Source: Clostridia bacterium (GTDB taxonomy: Bacteria; Bacillota; DSM-521; Neomoorellales; SLTJ01). From it: a DNA stretch of 64,000 nucleotides. The notes beneath the pieces are model-generated. The model saw only the letters and a list, made by a program, of their open reading frames with translations, searched no databases and was not told the DNA's origin. The stretch spans positions 1 to 64,000 of the forward strand of contig JANLFO010000008.1 in assembly GCA_024653205.1 (NCBI GenBank), written 5' to 3'. This document shows, piece after piece, positions 26,751 to 34,379 of the stretch. Position numbers and translations under genes: made by a program. Position 1 is the first letter of the stretch. Every line of letters begins with the position of its first letter.

Positions 26751-27377
26751 GTGAGCGCTGCCGAACCGCTCAAAGAGCTGGAGAATCGTTGCCTGGCCTG
26801 TCGGGCCTGCGACCTGAGAAAGTGGTGCCGCCAAGTGGTGTTCGGCGAAGGACGGCCGGACGCGCCGGTGATGTTCGTGGGCGAGGCCCCGGGTGGGGAG
26901 GAAGACCGGATGGGGCGGCCCTTTGTGGGTCCGGCGGGCAGGCTTTTGGATCGGCTGCTGGCCTTTGCCGGGTTCTCGCGGGCGGAGGTCTATATTACCA
27001 ACGTGGTCAAGTGTCGGCCTCCCGGAAACCGCGAGCCCTCCCCTCAAGAGGCCGCGTCCTGCCGCCATTACCTGATGGAGCAGATCCGGCTCATCCGCCC
27101 GAGAATAATCGTCTGCCTGGGAGCACTGGCAGTCCGCAGCCTGGTAGATCCGGAGGCCAGGATTACCAGGGTGCGGGGACAGTGGTTCGAAAGGGATGGG
27201 GCAAAGATCCTGCCCACCTTCCACCCGGCGGCGGTGCTGCGCGACCGGGAGAAGTTGGCTCCGGTGGCGCTGGATTTCAGGAAGGTGGCGGCCGCCCACC
27301 GCGCGCTGGAAGCCCAAGTACGGGCAAGAGAACCCATCAGGGCCGAGCAGCCTTCCTTAGACTTTCCCGATCCTTAA
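26751..27377 (+). CDS. Uracil-DNA glycosylase, family 4 (iron-sulfur)
   Basis: Removes uracil from DNA in base-excision repair. 208 residues with the family-4 features: N-terminal cysteines CLACRACDLRKWC, motif GEAPGGEEDRMGRPFVG, NVVKCRPPGNREP with the third and (after SC) fourth cluster Cys, and the C-terminal HP motif in LPTFHPAAVLR. GTG 26751 follows GGAGGCG. It stands alone between the MATE gene and uptake operon C, and is the second DNA-repair function in the element besides NHEJ. Confidence 0.92.
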   Translation: MSAAEPLKELENRCLACRACDLRKWCRQVVFGEGRPDAPVMFVGEAPGGEEDRMGRPFVGPAGRLLDRLLAFAGFSRAEVYITNVVKCRPPGNREPSPQEAASCRHYLMEQIRLIRPRIIVCLGALAVRSLVDPEARITRVRGQWFERDGAKILPTFHPAAVLRDREKLAPVALDFRKVAAAHRALEAQVRAREPIRAEQPSLDFPDP

Positions 27378-27502
27378 AGGCCTGCCCTATTGTCCGGCCG
27401 GTCTTTTTGGCGGCCCGGCGGCAAGAACCGGCAGGAAAACCGTGTCAAACCGTCGAAGATAAAATTACTGCGCAGTCCGTATCCGGATTTTTTTGTGCAC
27501 CA

Positions 27503-27526
27503 CGTTATATTTGGGTAAGCATAGCG
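27503..27526 (+). promoter_or_regulatory. ModE-like operator, site 4, upstream of uptake operon C
   Basis: Dyad CGTTATAT-N8-GCATAGCG. Its left half-site is identical to the left half of the E. coli modA ModE operator as I recall it. TTGTGC at 27494-27499 with TAAGCA 17 bases on is a possible promoter overlapping the site. The first gene starts 29 bases further on. The rest of the 177-base gap shows nothing else. Confidence 0.72.
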
Positions 27527-27554
27527 AGCCGTAGCGCAAGGGGGATGGGTTTCG

Positions 27555-28433
27555 ATGCGCCTAGCCGTTCTTCCATGGGCGAGAACGCTCTGTTTCATCC
27601 TGTCTGTTACCTTCCTGGGAGCCTGCTTATGTCCACCCGCCCGCGCCGCCGAAGGCGACGGGACGGGCGGAGGGCGCGATGATCCCCTGCAGCTGGTTTC
27701 TTCCAGCCCGGCCGACGGCGAGAGGAACGTAACCCTGCCGCTACAGGCGATAACGCTTTCCTTCAACAAGAACGTGGTCAACGCTAGTGTGAGGGAGGCT
27801 AACCAGCGCTGTTTCTCCCTACATACCCAGGATAATCAGCCGGTACCCATCCGCGTGGATATGGCGGACGATCAAATCGAGCCGGAAAAGAAGCGGGTGG
27901 TTACCTTGGTTCCTCTGGCCGAATTGAAGCCCGGGACTACTTACACGGTGAGAGTGGCTCCCGAGCTACAAAGCAAGAGCGGTGCCACCTTAGGAGAAGA
28001 ATTAACCATTAGTTTTTCTACTGCCGGGGAGCCCGCAAGCCAGCCCAAAGAGGCTACCAAACCGGTAGAACCGGTAGAGCCGGAGGGTTCTGCGTCTGTA
28101 GAGGGATCTGGGGCTCCCGAGCGCTCGGTCCCGGCGGACAAAGAGTCGGCGGCCGGTTCCATCTCCTCCCAGGGCGCGCAAATGCAAGACCAGTCTCCGG
28201 CTGCGGTTGAGTATTCACCGCGCCAGGAAACCTCGCAAAGCGCAAAAACGGAATACCCGCCCGCTCCGGCGACGGACATTCAAACCCAGTCCTTGCCCGC
28301 CGGGCAGACGCCAGCGGCCAACCCAGCATCGGGCGGCACTTCGACGCTGCCGGCGGTCCTGGGTATCCTCGCAGCCGTGGCTATTGCCGCTGCCGTATTC
28401 ATTCGCAGCAGATACAGGAAGGTGGGCCCTTGA
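27555..28433 (+). CDS. Membrane-anchored Ig-like (Big_5/SbsA-type) surface protein of uptake operon C
   Basis: 292 residues: signal peptide (1-30, ending ARA), one Ig-like domain at about 40-155 (SSPADGERNVTLPLQAITLSFNKNV, LKPGTTYTVRV), a long Pro/Glu/Ser/Thr-rich stalk (about 160-260), and a C-terminal membrane helix LPAVLGILAAVAIAAAVFIR followed by basic residues. The stalk suggests the domain is held out from the membrane. A close relative of its Ig domain is in the SLH protein at 32413-33573. Being first in a BtuCDF-type operon with coupled translation (stop overlaps the next TTG), it may hand ligand to the lipoprotein; this is inference. Confidence 0.8.
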   Translation: MRLAVLPWARTLCFILSVTFLGACLCPPARAAEGDGTGGGRDDPLQLVSSSPADGERNVTLPLQAITLSFNKNVVNASVREANQRCFSLHTQDNQPVPIRVDMADDQIEPEKKRVVTLVPLAELKPGTTYTVRVAPELQSKSGATLGEELTISFSTAGEPASQPKEATKPVEPVEPEGSASVEGSGAPERSVPADKESAAGSISSQGAQMQDQSPAAVEYSPRQETSQSAKTEYPPAPATDIQTQSLPAGQTPAANPASGGTSTLPAVLGILAAVAIAAAVFIRSRYRKVGP

Positions 28434-29440
28434 CTTCGAGGAAGCAGAGATGGCTCTACCTGCTACCACTGGTGCCGGTGCTTTTTATCTTCCTCTCTCT
28501 GTTCATAGGAAGATACCCGGTCCCACCCGTGGTGGCGGCCCATATATTGTGGTCCAAGTTTACTGGCGCCCCCGCCGACGTGCCGGACATCAGCCGGACG
28601 GTAGTGTGGGATATCCGCCTCCCCAGAGCGATATTGGGCGCCATGGTGGGGGGAAGCCTGGCGGCGAGCGGTGCTGCCTTTCAGGGCCTGTTTCGCAATC
28701 CCCTGGTCAATTCCGGCATCCTGGGGGTGAGCGCCGGCGCCGGATTCGGAGCTTCCCTGGCCATATTACTCTTCAAAAGCGTAGTCCTGGTATATGCCTT
28801 CGCCTTTGGTTTCGGCTTCCTGGCGGTCATATTGAGCTACCTGATCGGGCGGATTTATCGCTCGACACCCACCATTATGCTGGTTCTGGGCGGGGTCATT
28901 GTGTCTTCTATGTTCCAGGCCTTGATATCATTCATCAAGTACATAGCCGACCCGTACGAAAAGCTTCCGGCTATCGTATTCTGGCTAATGGGGAGCTTGG
29001 CCAGCGCCCGTTTTCAGGACATTATTGTGGCGAGCATACCCATGTCCGTCGGAATGGCAGGTTTGGTCGCTATTAGCTGGCGCATCAACGTGCTCTCCAT
29101 GGGGGATAAGGAGGCACAGACGCTGGGAGTCAATGTGGTCCTGGAGAAGGGGATAGTGATTTTCTGCGCCAGCCTGGCCACGGCCGGCGCGGTGTGTGTC
29201 AGCGGTATTATCGGCTGGGTCGGGTTGGTCATCCCCCATATCGGCCGAATGATAGTGGGAAACGACAACAGGGTGCTGATTCCCACCAGCATGGCCTTGG
29301 GGGGTGCCTACCTGATTTTGGTGGACACGCTGGCCAGGGTGGTTTCCGGATCGGAGATACCCCTGGGCATACTGACCGCTCTGGTAGGAGGGCCTTTTTT
29401 TGTGTACTTGCTGAAAAAGACCAAGGGTGGGGGGTGGTAA
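28430..29440 (+). CDS. FecCD/BtuC-type ABC transporter permease (uptake operon C)
   Basis: 336 residues, about ten membrane segments, with GAAFQGLFRNPLVNSGILGV, SAGAGFGASL, IGWVGLVIPHIGRMIVG and SEIPLGILTALVGGPFFVYL. Start TTG 28430 overlaps the stop of the Ig-like gene (TTGA), after AGGAAGGTGG. Paralogous to the operon A and B permeases; the YIADPYEKLPAIVFWLMGS block is shared nearly word for word with operon A. Confidence 0.92.
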   Translation: MTSRKQRWLYLLPLVPVLFIFLSLFIGRYPVPPVVAAHILWSKFTGAPADVPDISRTVVWDIRLPRAILGAMVGGSLAASGAAFQGLFRNPLVNSGILGVSAGAGFGASLAILLFKSVVLVYAFAFGFGFLAVILSYLIGRIYRSTPTIMLVLGGVIVSSMFQALISFIKYIADPYEKLPAIVFWLMGSLASARFQDIIVASIPMSVGMAGLVAISWRINVLSMGDKEAQTLGVNVVLEKGIVIFCASLATAGAVCVSGIIGWVGLVIPHIGRMIVGNDNRVLIPTSMALGGAYLILVDTLARVVSGSEIPLGILTALVGGPFFVYLLKKTKGGGW

Positions 29441-29441
29441 T

Positions 29442-30281
29442 GTGCCGCCCCTGGTGGAAGTGCGCAAAGTATCCTTCGCCTACGGCCGGCACGAGGTATT
29501 TCGAGACATCAATCTAGAGCTCGAAGACGGCCACATCCTCTGCATATTGGGCCCCAACGGTTGCGGTAAGACTACTCTGCTTGACTGCATCCTGGGAATC
29601 CTTAAACCTACGCGGGGCACGGTACTGGTTAAGGGAAAGCCGGTATCCAGCATTTCTGCCCGGGAGATGGCGCGGCAGGTAGCCTACGTGCCCCAGATTC
29701 ACGAAAGAACCTTCCCTTACCTGGTGAAGGATCTTGTGCTCATGGGCAGGGCATCCTACCTGGGGCTTTTCTCTTCGCCTTCCCGGGAAGACGAGGAGAT
29801 CGCCGAGTGGGCGTTACAGGAAGTAGGTATGAGCCGTTTCAGGGACCGGCCCTATACCCAGCTCAGTGGAGGCGAGGGACAGTTGGTGATGATTGCTCGG
29901 GCTCTGGCGCAGAAGACCCCGATTATCATCATGGACGAACCTACCGCCCACCTGGATTTCCGGCACGAACTTATCGTCCTCGAAACCATGGTCAGATTGG
30001 TTAGGGATACCGGTGTGTCTATCCTAATGGCCACCCATTTTCCCAACCACGCTTTTTTCTTTGAGAATCACAACCTCCCTACCACAGTGGCCATGATGCA
30101 CCGGGCCGGCCTGGCGGCACTCGGCCCTCCCAGCAAGGTACTGTCGGAGGCCAAGCTCCGAGAGGTTTACGGCATCGATGCCCGGACGCTGACCTGCGAG
30201 CTGGACCGGGGCCGTACTCTGAGGTACGTGGTAGCCGTGAACACGCTATCCGGTCACCAGGGGGGTGCATGCGCAAGTTGA
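29442..30281 (+). CDS. ABC transporter ATPase, FecE type (uptake operon C)
   Basis: 279 residues: Walker A GPNGCGKTT, Q-loop YVPQI, signature LSGGEGQL (Gly instead of the usual Arg after Glu), Walker B IIIMDEPTAHLDF and H-loop ATHFPNHAF. It diverges from the A and B ATPases, for example by a VLMGRASYLGLFSSPS segment typical of FepC-like proteins. GTG 29442 follows a G-rich GGTGGGGGGTGG stretch. Its end overlaps the binding-protein start by 13 bases. Confidence 0.9.
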   Translation: MPPLVEVRKVSFAYGRHEVFRDINLELEDGHILCILGPNGCGKTTLLDCILGILKPTRGTVLVKGKPVSSISAREMARQVAYVPQIHERTFPYLVKDLVLMGRASYLGLFSSPSREDEEIAEWALQEVGMSRFRDRPYTQLSGGEGQLVMIARALAQKTPIIIMDEPTAHLDFRHELIVLETMVRLVRDTGVSILMATHFPNHAFFFENHNLPTTVAMMHRAGLAALGPPSKVLSEAKLREVYGIDARTLTCELDRGRTLRYVVAVNTLSGHQGGACAS

Positions 30282-31399
30282 ACCGGCGGGCGGTTATCAG
30301 GCGTTTCACCACCATTGTCTTATTGCTGATAATCCTGGCCGCAGTCGCAGGTTGCAACGGTACGCCTGGGTCGGAAACGGATCGGAAGGCCATTACCGGG
30401 ACCACGCATACCGTAACCGTTACCGACACCCTGGGAAGACAGGTAAAGGTGCCGGCCAGAATCGAGCGCATTGCCTGCTTATGCCCCTTTTCGGGTGACG
30501 CCGCGGTTATGCTAGGGCAGGGCGACAAGATAGTGGCAGTAATAGGGGGGCTGAAGCGGGAGGTGTTGCTGACGGAGATATGCCCCGCGGTTAAGAGCGC
30601 CGCCGTACCGCGGGTGAGCGGCACCATAAACATCGAGGAGCTGATCCGTTGCGACCCGGACGTAGTCTTCGTCAAGAACGACACGGCGCTGAACGAAGCG
30701 GAGGTCGACAAGCTGAACCGGGCGGGCCTGACCTTTGTAGTGGTGGATTTTCGCAGCATGGAAGAGCAGCGGTACGCCATGAGGCTGATGGGCCAGGTTC
30801 TCGGGGCCAGCGAAGAAGCGGAAGAATACAACCGTTACTACGAGAGTTGCCTGGAGCGGGTGCGCAAGGTAGTGGAGCAAATACCGGCGGAGCAGAGAGT
30901 CCGGGTCTATCACTCGCTTAATGAGGCCACTCGCACCGACTACACCCAGAGCCTGCCGGCGGACTGGACCCAGGCGGCGGGGGCCATCAACGTTTCCGTA
31001 AACCAGCAATTGAAACTGGTGGAAAACGAATACTACGCCACCCTGGAACAGATTCTGCAGTGGGACCCGGATGTGATTATTTGCAACGAGCCCGCAACCT
31101 TAGATTACATCATGAGCAACGAGCAATGGAGCCCTCTTAAGGCGGTAAAAAGCCGCAAGGTATACCTGATGCCCATCGGGGTTTCGCGGTGGGGCCATTT
31201 TAGTTCCCTGGAAACGCCCCTGGCGGTACTCTGGACGGCCAAGACCCTGTACCCGGACCGCTTCCGCGACCTCGATATGGTGGCGGAAACCAAGTTCTTC
31301 TACCGCCAGTTCTTCGATCTCGAGCTCTCCGACGAGATGGTTTCTCAAATTTTGTCCGGAGAGGGCCTGCGCTTGCCCAAGCAGGCAGAAGCAAAGTAG
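30269..31399 (+). CDS. ABC transporter substrate-binding lipoprotein (uptake operon C)
   Basis: 376 residues, FecB/BtuF class. Signal peptide with lipobox VAGC, then HTVTVTDTLGRQVKVPARIERIA, INIEELIRCDPDVVFV and LEQILQWDPDVIIC. KAVKSRKVYLMPIGVSRWG and ETPLAVLWTAKTLYPDRF match the lower lobe of the A and B proteins, so all three likely bind similar ligands. A start ATG lies within the end of the ATPase gene. Confidence 0.9.
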   Translation: MRKLNRRAVIRRFTTIVLLLIILAAVAGCNGTPGSETDRKAITGTTHTVTVTDTLGRQVKVPARIERIACLCPFSGDAAVMLGQGDKIVAVIGGLKREVLLTEICPAVKSAAVPRVSGTINIEELIRCDPDVVFVKNDTALNEAEVDKLNRAGLTFVVVDFRSMEEQRYAMRLMGQVLGASEEAEEYNRYYESCLERVRKVVEQIPAEQRVRVYHSLNEATRTDYTQSLPADWTQAAGAINVSVNQQLKLVENEYYATLEQILQWDPDVIICNEPATLDYIMSNEQWSPLKAVKSRKVYLMPIGVSRWGHFSSLETPLAVLWTAKTLYPDRFRDLDMVAETKFFYRQFFDLELSDEMVSQILSGEGLRLPKQAEAK

Positions 31400-31424
31400 G
31401 CAGAGGGAGGAGGCATTACTTGCC

Positions 31425-32171
31425 ATGCGCACCTTTATAGCCATCGACGACACGGATAATATCCATACGAAGCGAGGAACCGGCAAGCTTGCCGCTGCCC
31501 TGGCCCAGATGATTGAGGAGCGCGGGTGGGGACGGGGCAGCCTGATCACGCGCCACCAGCTATACGTGCATCCGGATGTGCCCTATACCTCGCATAACAG
31601 TTCCATGTGCTTTGTTTCGGAGCTGAAAGAAGAATATCTCGGTGACCTGATCGAGCTTGCCGGTGACTTTCTGGCCAAGGAGAGCGCGGAAGGGTCGGAT
31701 CCCGGCCTATGCGTGGCCGTGGCCGGGCGGATCCGCAAGGTGGAGGCACTGGTGGACTACGGGCGAAGGGCCAAGGTTAGCGTGCTCACTAAAGCGGAAG
31801 CATACGGTCTGGCGGAGGAACTGGGAGTGCACCTGTCCGAGCACGGCGGCACGGGCCAGGGGGTGGTGGGCGCCCTGGCTGGGGTGGCGCTCAGGCTAAG
31901 CGGCAACGACGGGAGGGTGAGAGGCAAGCTTCAGGTCGAATCGGAGGCAGGAGTGGCCACGGTCCGGGAGATCCTGAGGCAGGCCCGCGTTTCCCGGGTT
32001 CAGAGCCTGGACGGTCGGGTCTTGGGGAACGACGAGCTGATCAGGTTGGGAGACAGGGTAAAGGCAGTTATGCTGGGCGGAGAGCCGGTACTGCTCGTGA
32101 CACCGTTGGCGCAAAGCGCCGGCGGGGCCAAATGGCAGACCTTGACCAAGGAGCAGCTGAGGGCTTTCTAG
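31425..32171 (+). CDS. TiaS N-terminal-like (ferredoxin-like, DDTDN motif) protein
   Basis: 248 residues. The start RTFIAIDDTDNIHTKRGTGKLA is the signature of the catalytic domain of archaeal tRNA(Ile2) agmatidine synthetase TiaS and of stand-alone bacterial relatives. The zinc ribbon and OB-fold of TiaS are missing, so tRNA modification is unlikely. The middle has YGLAEELGVHLSEHGGTGQGVVGALAGVALRLSGNDGR. Positioned 25 bases after the operon C binding protein with GGGAGGAGG upstream, it seems to be the last operon gene. A nucleotide- or metal-linked role with the uptake system is a guess. Confidence 0.65.
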   Translation: MRTFIAIDDTDNIHTKRGTGKLAAALAQMIEERGWGRGSLITRHQLYVHPDVPYTSHNSSMCFVSELKEEYLGDLIELAGDFLAKESAEGSDPGLCVAVAGRIRKVEALVDYGRRAKVSVLTKAEAYGLAEELGVHLSEHGGTGQGVVGALAGVALRLSGNDGRVRGKLQVESEAGVATVREILRQARVSRVQSLDGRVLGNDELIRLGDRVKAVMLGGEPVLLVTPLAQSAGGAKWQTLTKEQLRAF

Positions 32172-32412
32172 GGAGTTGTTACCGGGAGGTCCCTCGGCGC
32201 GGGCGGGGTTGTGCAGCAGCAGGGCGGTGCATACCGGAAAGGGGGTGGCTAGGCGCAACGACTTTCTGGGCTTCGCGACATACCTACGCTATTCCACCGG
32301 TACATCGATTAGTGCCACCACAGCTTATTGCGCGTAATGGGGGCCGAACCGGAGCGGGCGAAGACCGCCTGGCCCGGGGTTACGCCAAGGCAAAAGAAGG
32401 GGAGGCAGGAGC
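32172..32412 (+). other. Gap before the SLH protein gene
   Basis: 241 bases without a convincing frame, without a copy of the 24-bp dyad and without a clear terminator. The SLH gene may thus be read from operon C or from a promoter that I cannot identify. Confidence 0.3.
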
Positions 32413-33573
32413 ATGTTTCTTAACCGGTTTAGGAAGCGGACTCCGTTGTTCGTTTTCTTATCGGTTCTCTCAATGCTTTTCATGCTTTCTGTGGCCAGTG
32501 CCTGGCCGGCATTCGCCGGCGGCGGAGGGGGCGGCGGTTCTGGCGGGGGTCAGAGCGAACCCTTTGCCTTTATAGGAGCCTACCTCACAACTGTCACCGG
32601 TAATACCTTTGCCGACATTCAGCCACTGACTGGTGCGGAGATTCAATCGGTAATGCCTACCATTAGGTTAGAGTTCAACAAGAACGTGACTTCGGAAACC
32701 GTATGGTCGGAAAATCAGGCCTGCTTCATTCTGCGCGAATCCTCCGGTAACCAGGTGCCTATAATCGTCACCAGGATCGGCACCGGAAGCCAGGATTCGC
32801 CGACCGAGCAGAAACGCAACGTATTCATCGCGCCCCAGACCGAATTAGTCCCGGGTAAAAGCTACGAGATAGTGATTAGTGCGAAACTCAGAGCTCAAGC
32901 CGGGACCGCTCTAGGGGCGGATAAGACGGTCAACTTCTCCGTAGCCCCGGCAGCGGCCCCGCCGGCAGACGGCGCCGCCGGCCAGCCCCAGATCGAGCCG
33001 TCAGCGCCAGTTACATTCACCGACATTGCGGGGCACTGGGCGCAACGGGATATCGAGTTCATGGCCGAAGCAGGTATGGCCGAGGAGGTTGCGCCGGGCA
33101 AATTCGGTCCCTCGGATCCGGTTGGCCGGGCGCAATTTGCGGCCTTCCTGAATCGTTGCCTGGGTATCCAGGAAGTCAGGCCGGAGCAGGGACACTTTAA
33201 GGACGTACCGGCTTCATCCGGATATTACGGCGCGGTGGAAACGTCACTTGCTAACAGGCTAACGGTCGGTTACGGTGACGGCACTTTCAAACCGGACGCA
33301 GGTATCACCCGCCAAGAAGTGGCCTGCGTGATCTCGCGCGTGCTGGCCAGAGCCGGCAGGCCGATCGCGGTTGTCGGGGCGGATGCAACACTGGCCCGCT
33401 TCACCGACGCTTCCCGGGTCAGTTCGTGGGCCGAAGAGGCGGTCGCTGCCGTGGCCAGTCAAGGAATAATGGTGGGTAGGGAAAGCGGGCGCTTCGCTCC
33501 TCAAGATACTATCAATCGAGCCGAGGCCATGGTGATACTGAAGCGCGTGAAGGAATTACTCGGCCGGGCGTAA
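32413..33573 (+). CDS. S-layer-anchored Ig-like protein with three SLH repeats
   Basis: 386 residues: signal peptide to about 37 (ending AFA), Gly-rich linker, an Ig-like domain at about 45-180 related to that of 27555-28433 (IRLEFNKNV, LVPGKSYEIVISAKL), Ala/Pro linker, then three SLH repeats from about 198 (FTDIAGHWAQRDIEFMAEAG; GHFKDVPASSGYYGAVETSL with TVGYGDGTFKPD; FTDASRVSSWAEEAVAAVA with RESGRFAPQD). SLH domains bind pyruvylated wall polymers, placing the Ig domain at the cell surface. ATG 32413 follows GGGGAGGCAGGAG. It probably works with uptake operon C. Confidence 0.85.
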   Translation: MFLNRFRKRTPLFVFLSVLSMLFMLSVASAWPAFAGGGGGGGSGGGQSEPFAFIGAYLTTVTGNTFADIQPLTGAEIQSVMPTIRLEFNKNVTSETVWSENQACFILRESSGNQVPIIVTRIGTGSQDSPTEQKRNVFIAPQTELVPGKSYEIVISAKLRAQAGTALGADKTVNFSVAPAAAPPADGAAGQPQIEPSAPVTFTDIAGHWAQRDIEFMAEAGMAEEVAPGKFGPSDPVGRAQFAAFLNRCLGIQEVRPEQGHFKDVPASSGYYGAVETSLANRLTVGYGDGTFKPDAGITRQEVACVISRVLARAGRPIAVVGADATLARFTDASRVSSWAEEAVAAVASQGIMVGRESGRFAPQDTINRAEAMVILKRVKELLGRA

Positions 33574-33877
33574 GGCACGCTTACAACGTGCCGGTTGTTG
33601 ATAATGTGGACTGATCGGTGGAGGCCCGTCATCCTTCGTCAGGCTGAACCCGGGCGGGGACAGGAATCGACGTAGGATTGGGAGCCAGAACCGCCAGCCA
33701 GGCAAACCGGGTACACACCTGTGCGGGGTTGGCAAGGTCCTGGCCGCCCAATAATGAATGTACATGCATGGTGTTGAAGAATAGAGAAGGCCGGCGCCCG
33801 CTGGCGCAGCCTATGCCTAGGCTGCCACCACGGGGCTCATAGCGAGAATATGCGTGTCCGCCGCGTGCCAGCAAGTA

Positions 33878-33907
33878 TTGACACCCTGGCATGGGGGGCG
33901 CTATGCT
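33878..33907 (+). promoter_or_regulatory. Promoter covered by ModE-like site 5
   Basis: TTGACA (33878-33883) and TATGCT (33902-33907), 18 bases apart, form the best promoter match inside the element. The -10 is embedded in the left half of the operator at 33899-33922, so binding there should block RNA polymerase. Confidence 0.55.
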
Positions 33908-33922
33908 TAAACAAGCATAACG
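33899..33922 (+). promoter_or_regulatory. ModE-like operator, site 5 (orphan)
   Basis: Perfect dyad CGCTATGC-N8-GCATAACG apart from one C/A mismatch of the third base pair; same 8-8-8 layout as sites 1-4. No uptake gene follows directly. Confidence 0.65.
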
Positions 33923-34379
33923 TTTCCGCACCAGGTAGGTCCGAAGGGGCACGCCCTCTTCTCCGGTTCTGGCCGCCTACGGTCGAAGGACCGCCAGCGG
34001 ACTTGCCAGCCTTACCAGGTGCTCAAGGGCGTAGGAAAACTGGCTTGTCTATGGTAGCAGGTACCAGCTTGTGCTTGAGTCTAGTGGATTGTGCCAACCG
34101 TACTAGCTCAATGCGGGTATAGCCCGAAATGTGGGCATAGCCGAGTAGGCATCCCGTCGAGGAGGCTTCCCTGAACGGCCCTTCCGGTTGGAGATGGCTC
34201 CGGTCTTCAATTCGTGTTCCGCCTACGACCTGGGCGGGGAGATTCGGAGATTCAGAAGAAACGCCGTGGGGGAGCAGGTCAAGCAGGGAAGGCAGGTATT
34301 GGGGGTGCTCACCTTCGGTGAAATCAAGAGCCTCGGCCAGCTACTCCTACCTTGAAGAGTAAGGCCGAGGTAGCGGCGG

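Larger units (their letters stand above)
33574..34379 (+). other. Long non-coding stretch with an orphan ModE-like site
   Basis: 806 bases. It holds the promoter and operator at 33878-33922, followed by about 450 bases in which I see no recognisable protein. Short frames (33850-34122; 34193-34354) have no family resemblance. A gene once controlled by the operator may have been lost, or the transcript may be non-coding or read into the sensor gene at 34380. Confidence 0.4.

Noticed and set aside
15843-33922. Reading the 24-bp dyads as Fur, DtxR or NikR boxes
   Set aside because: They lack the GATAAT-type Fur repeat, the TTAGG-type DtxR core and the wide spacing of NikR GTATGA sites; the 8-8-8 layout with outer CG fits ModE best as I recall it.
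33850-34122. 90-codon open frame around the orphan operator
   Set aside because: It starts before the promoter it would need, has no ribosome site of note and resembles no family.
34100-34150. A sixth ModE-like site near GGTATAGC ... GCATAGCC
   Set aside because: The half-sites are not inverted with 8-base spacing and the outer CG pairs are missing.
34193-34354. 54-codon frame before the sensor gene
   Set aside because: No recognisable family and no good start signal; may be the relic of a lost gene.
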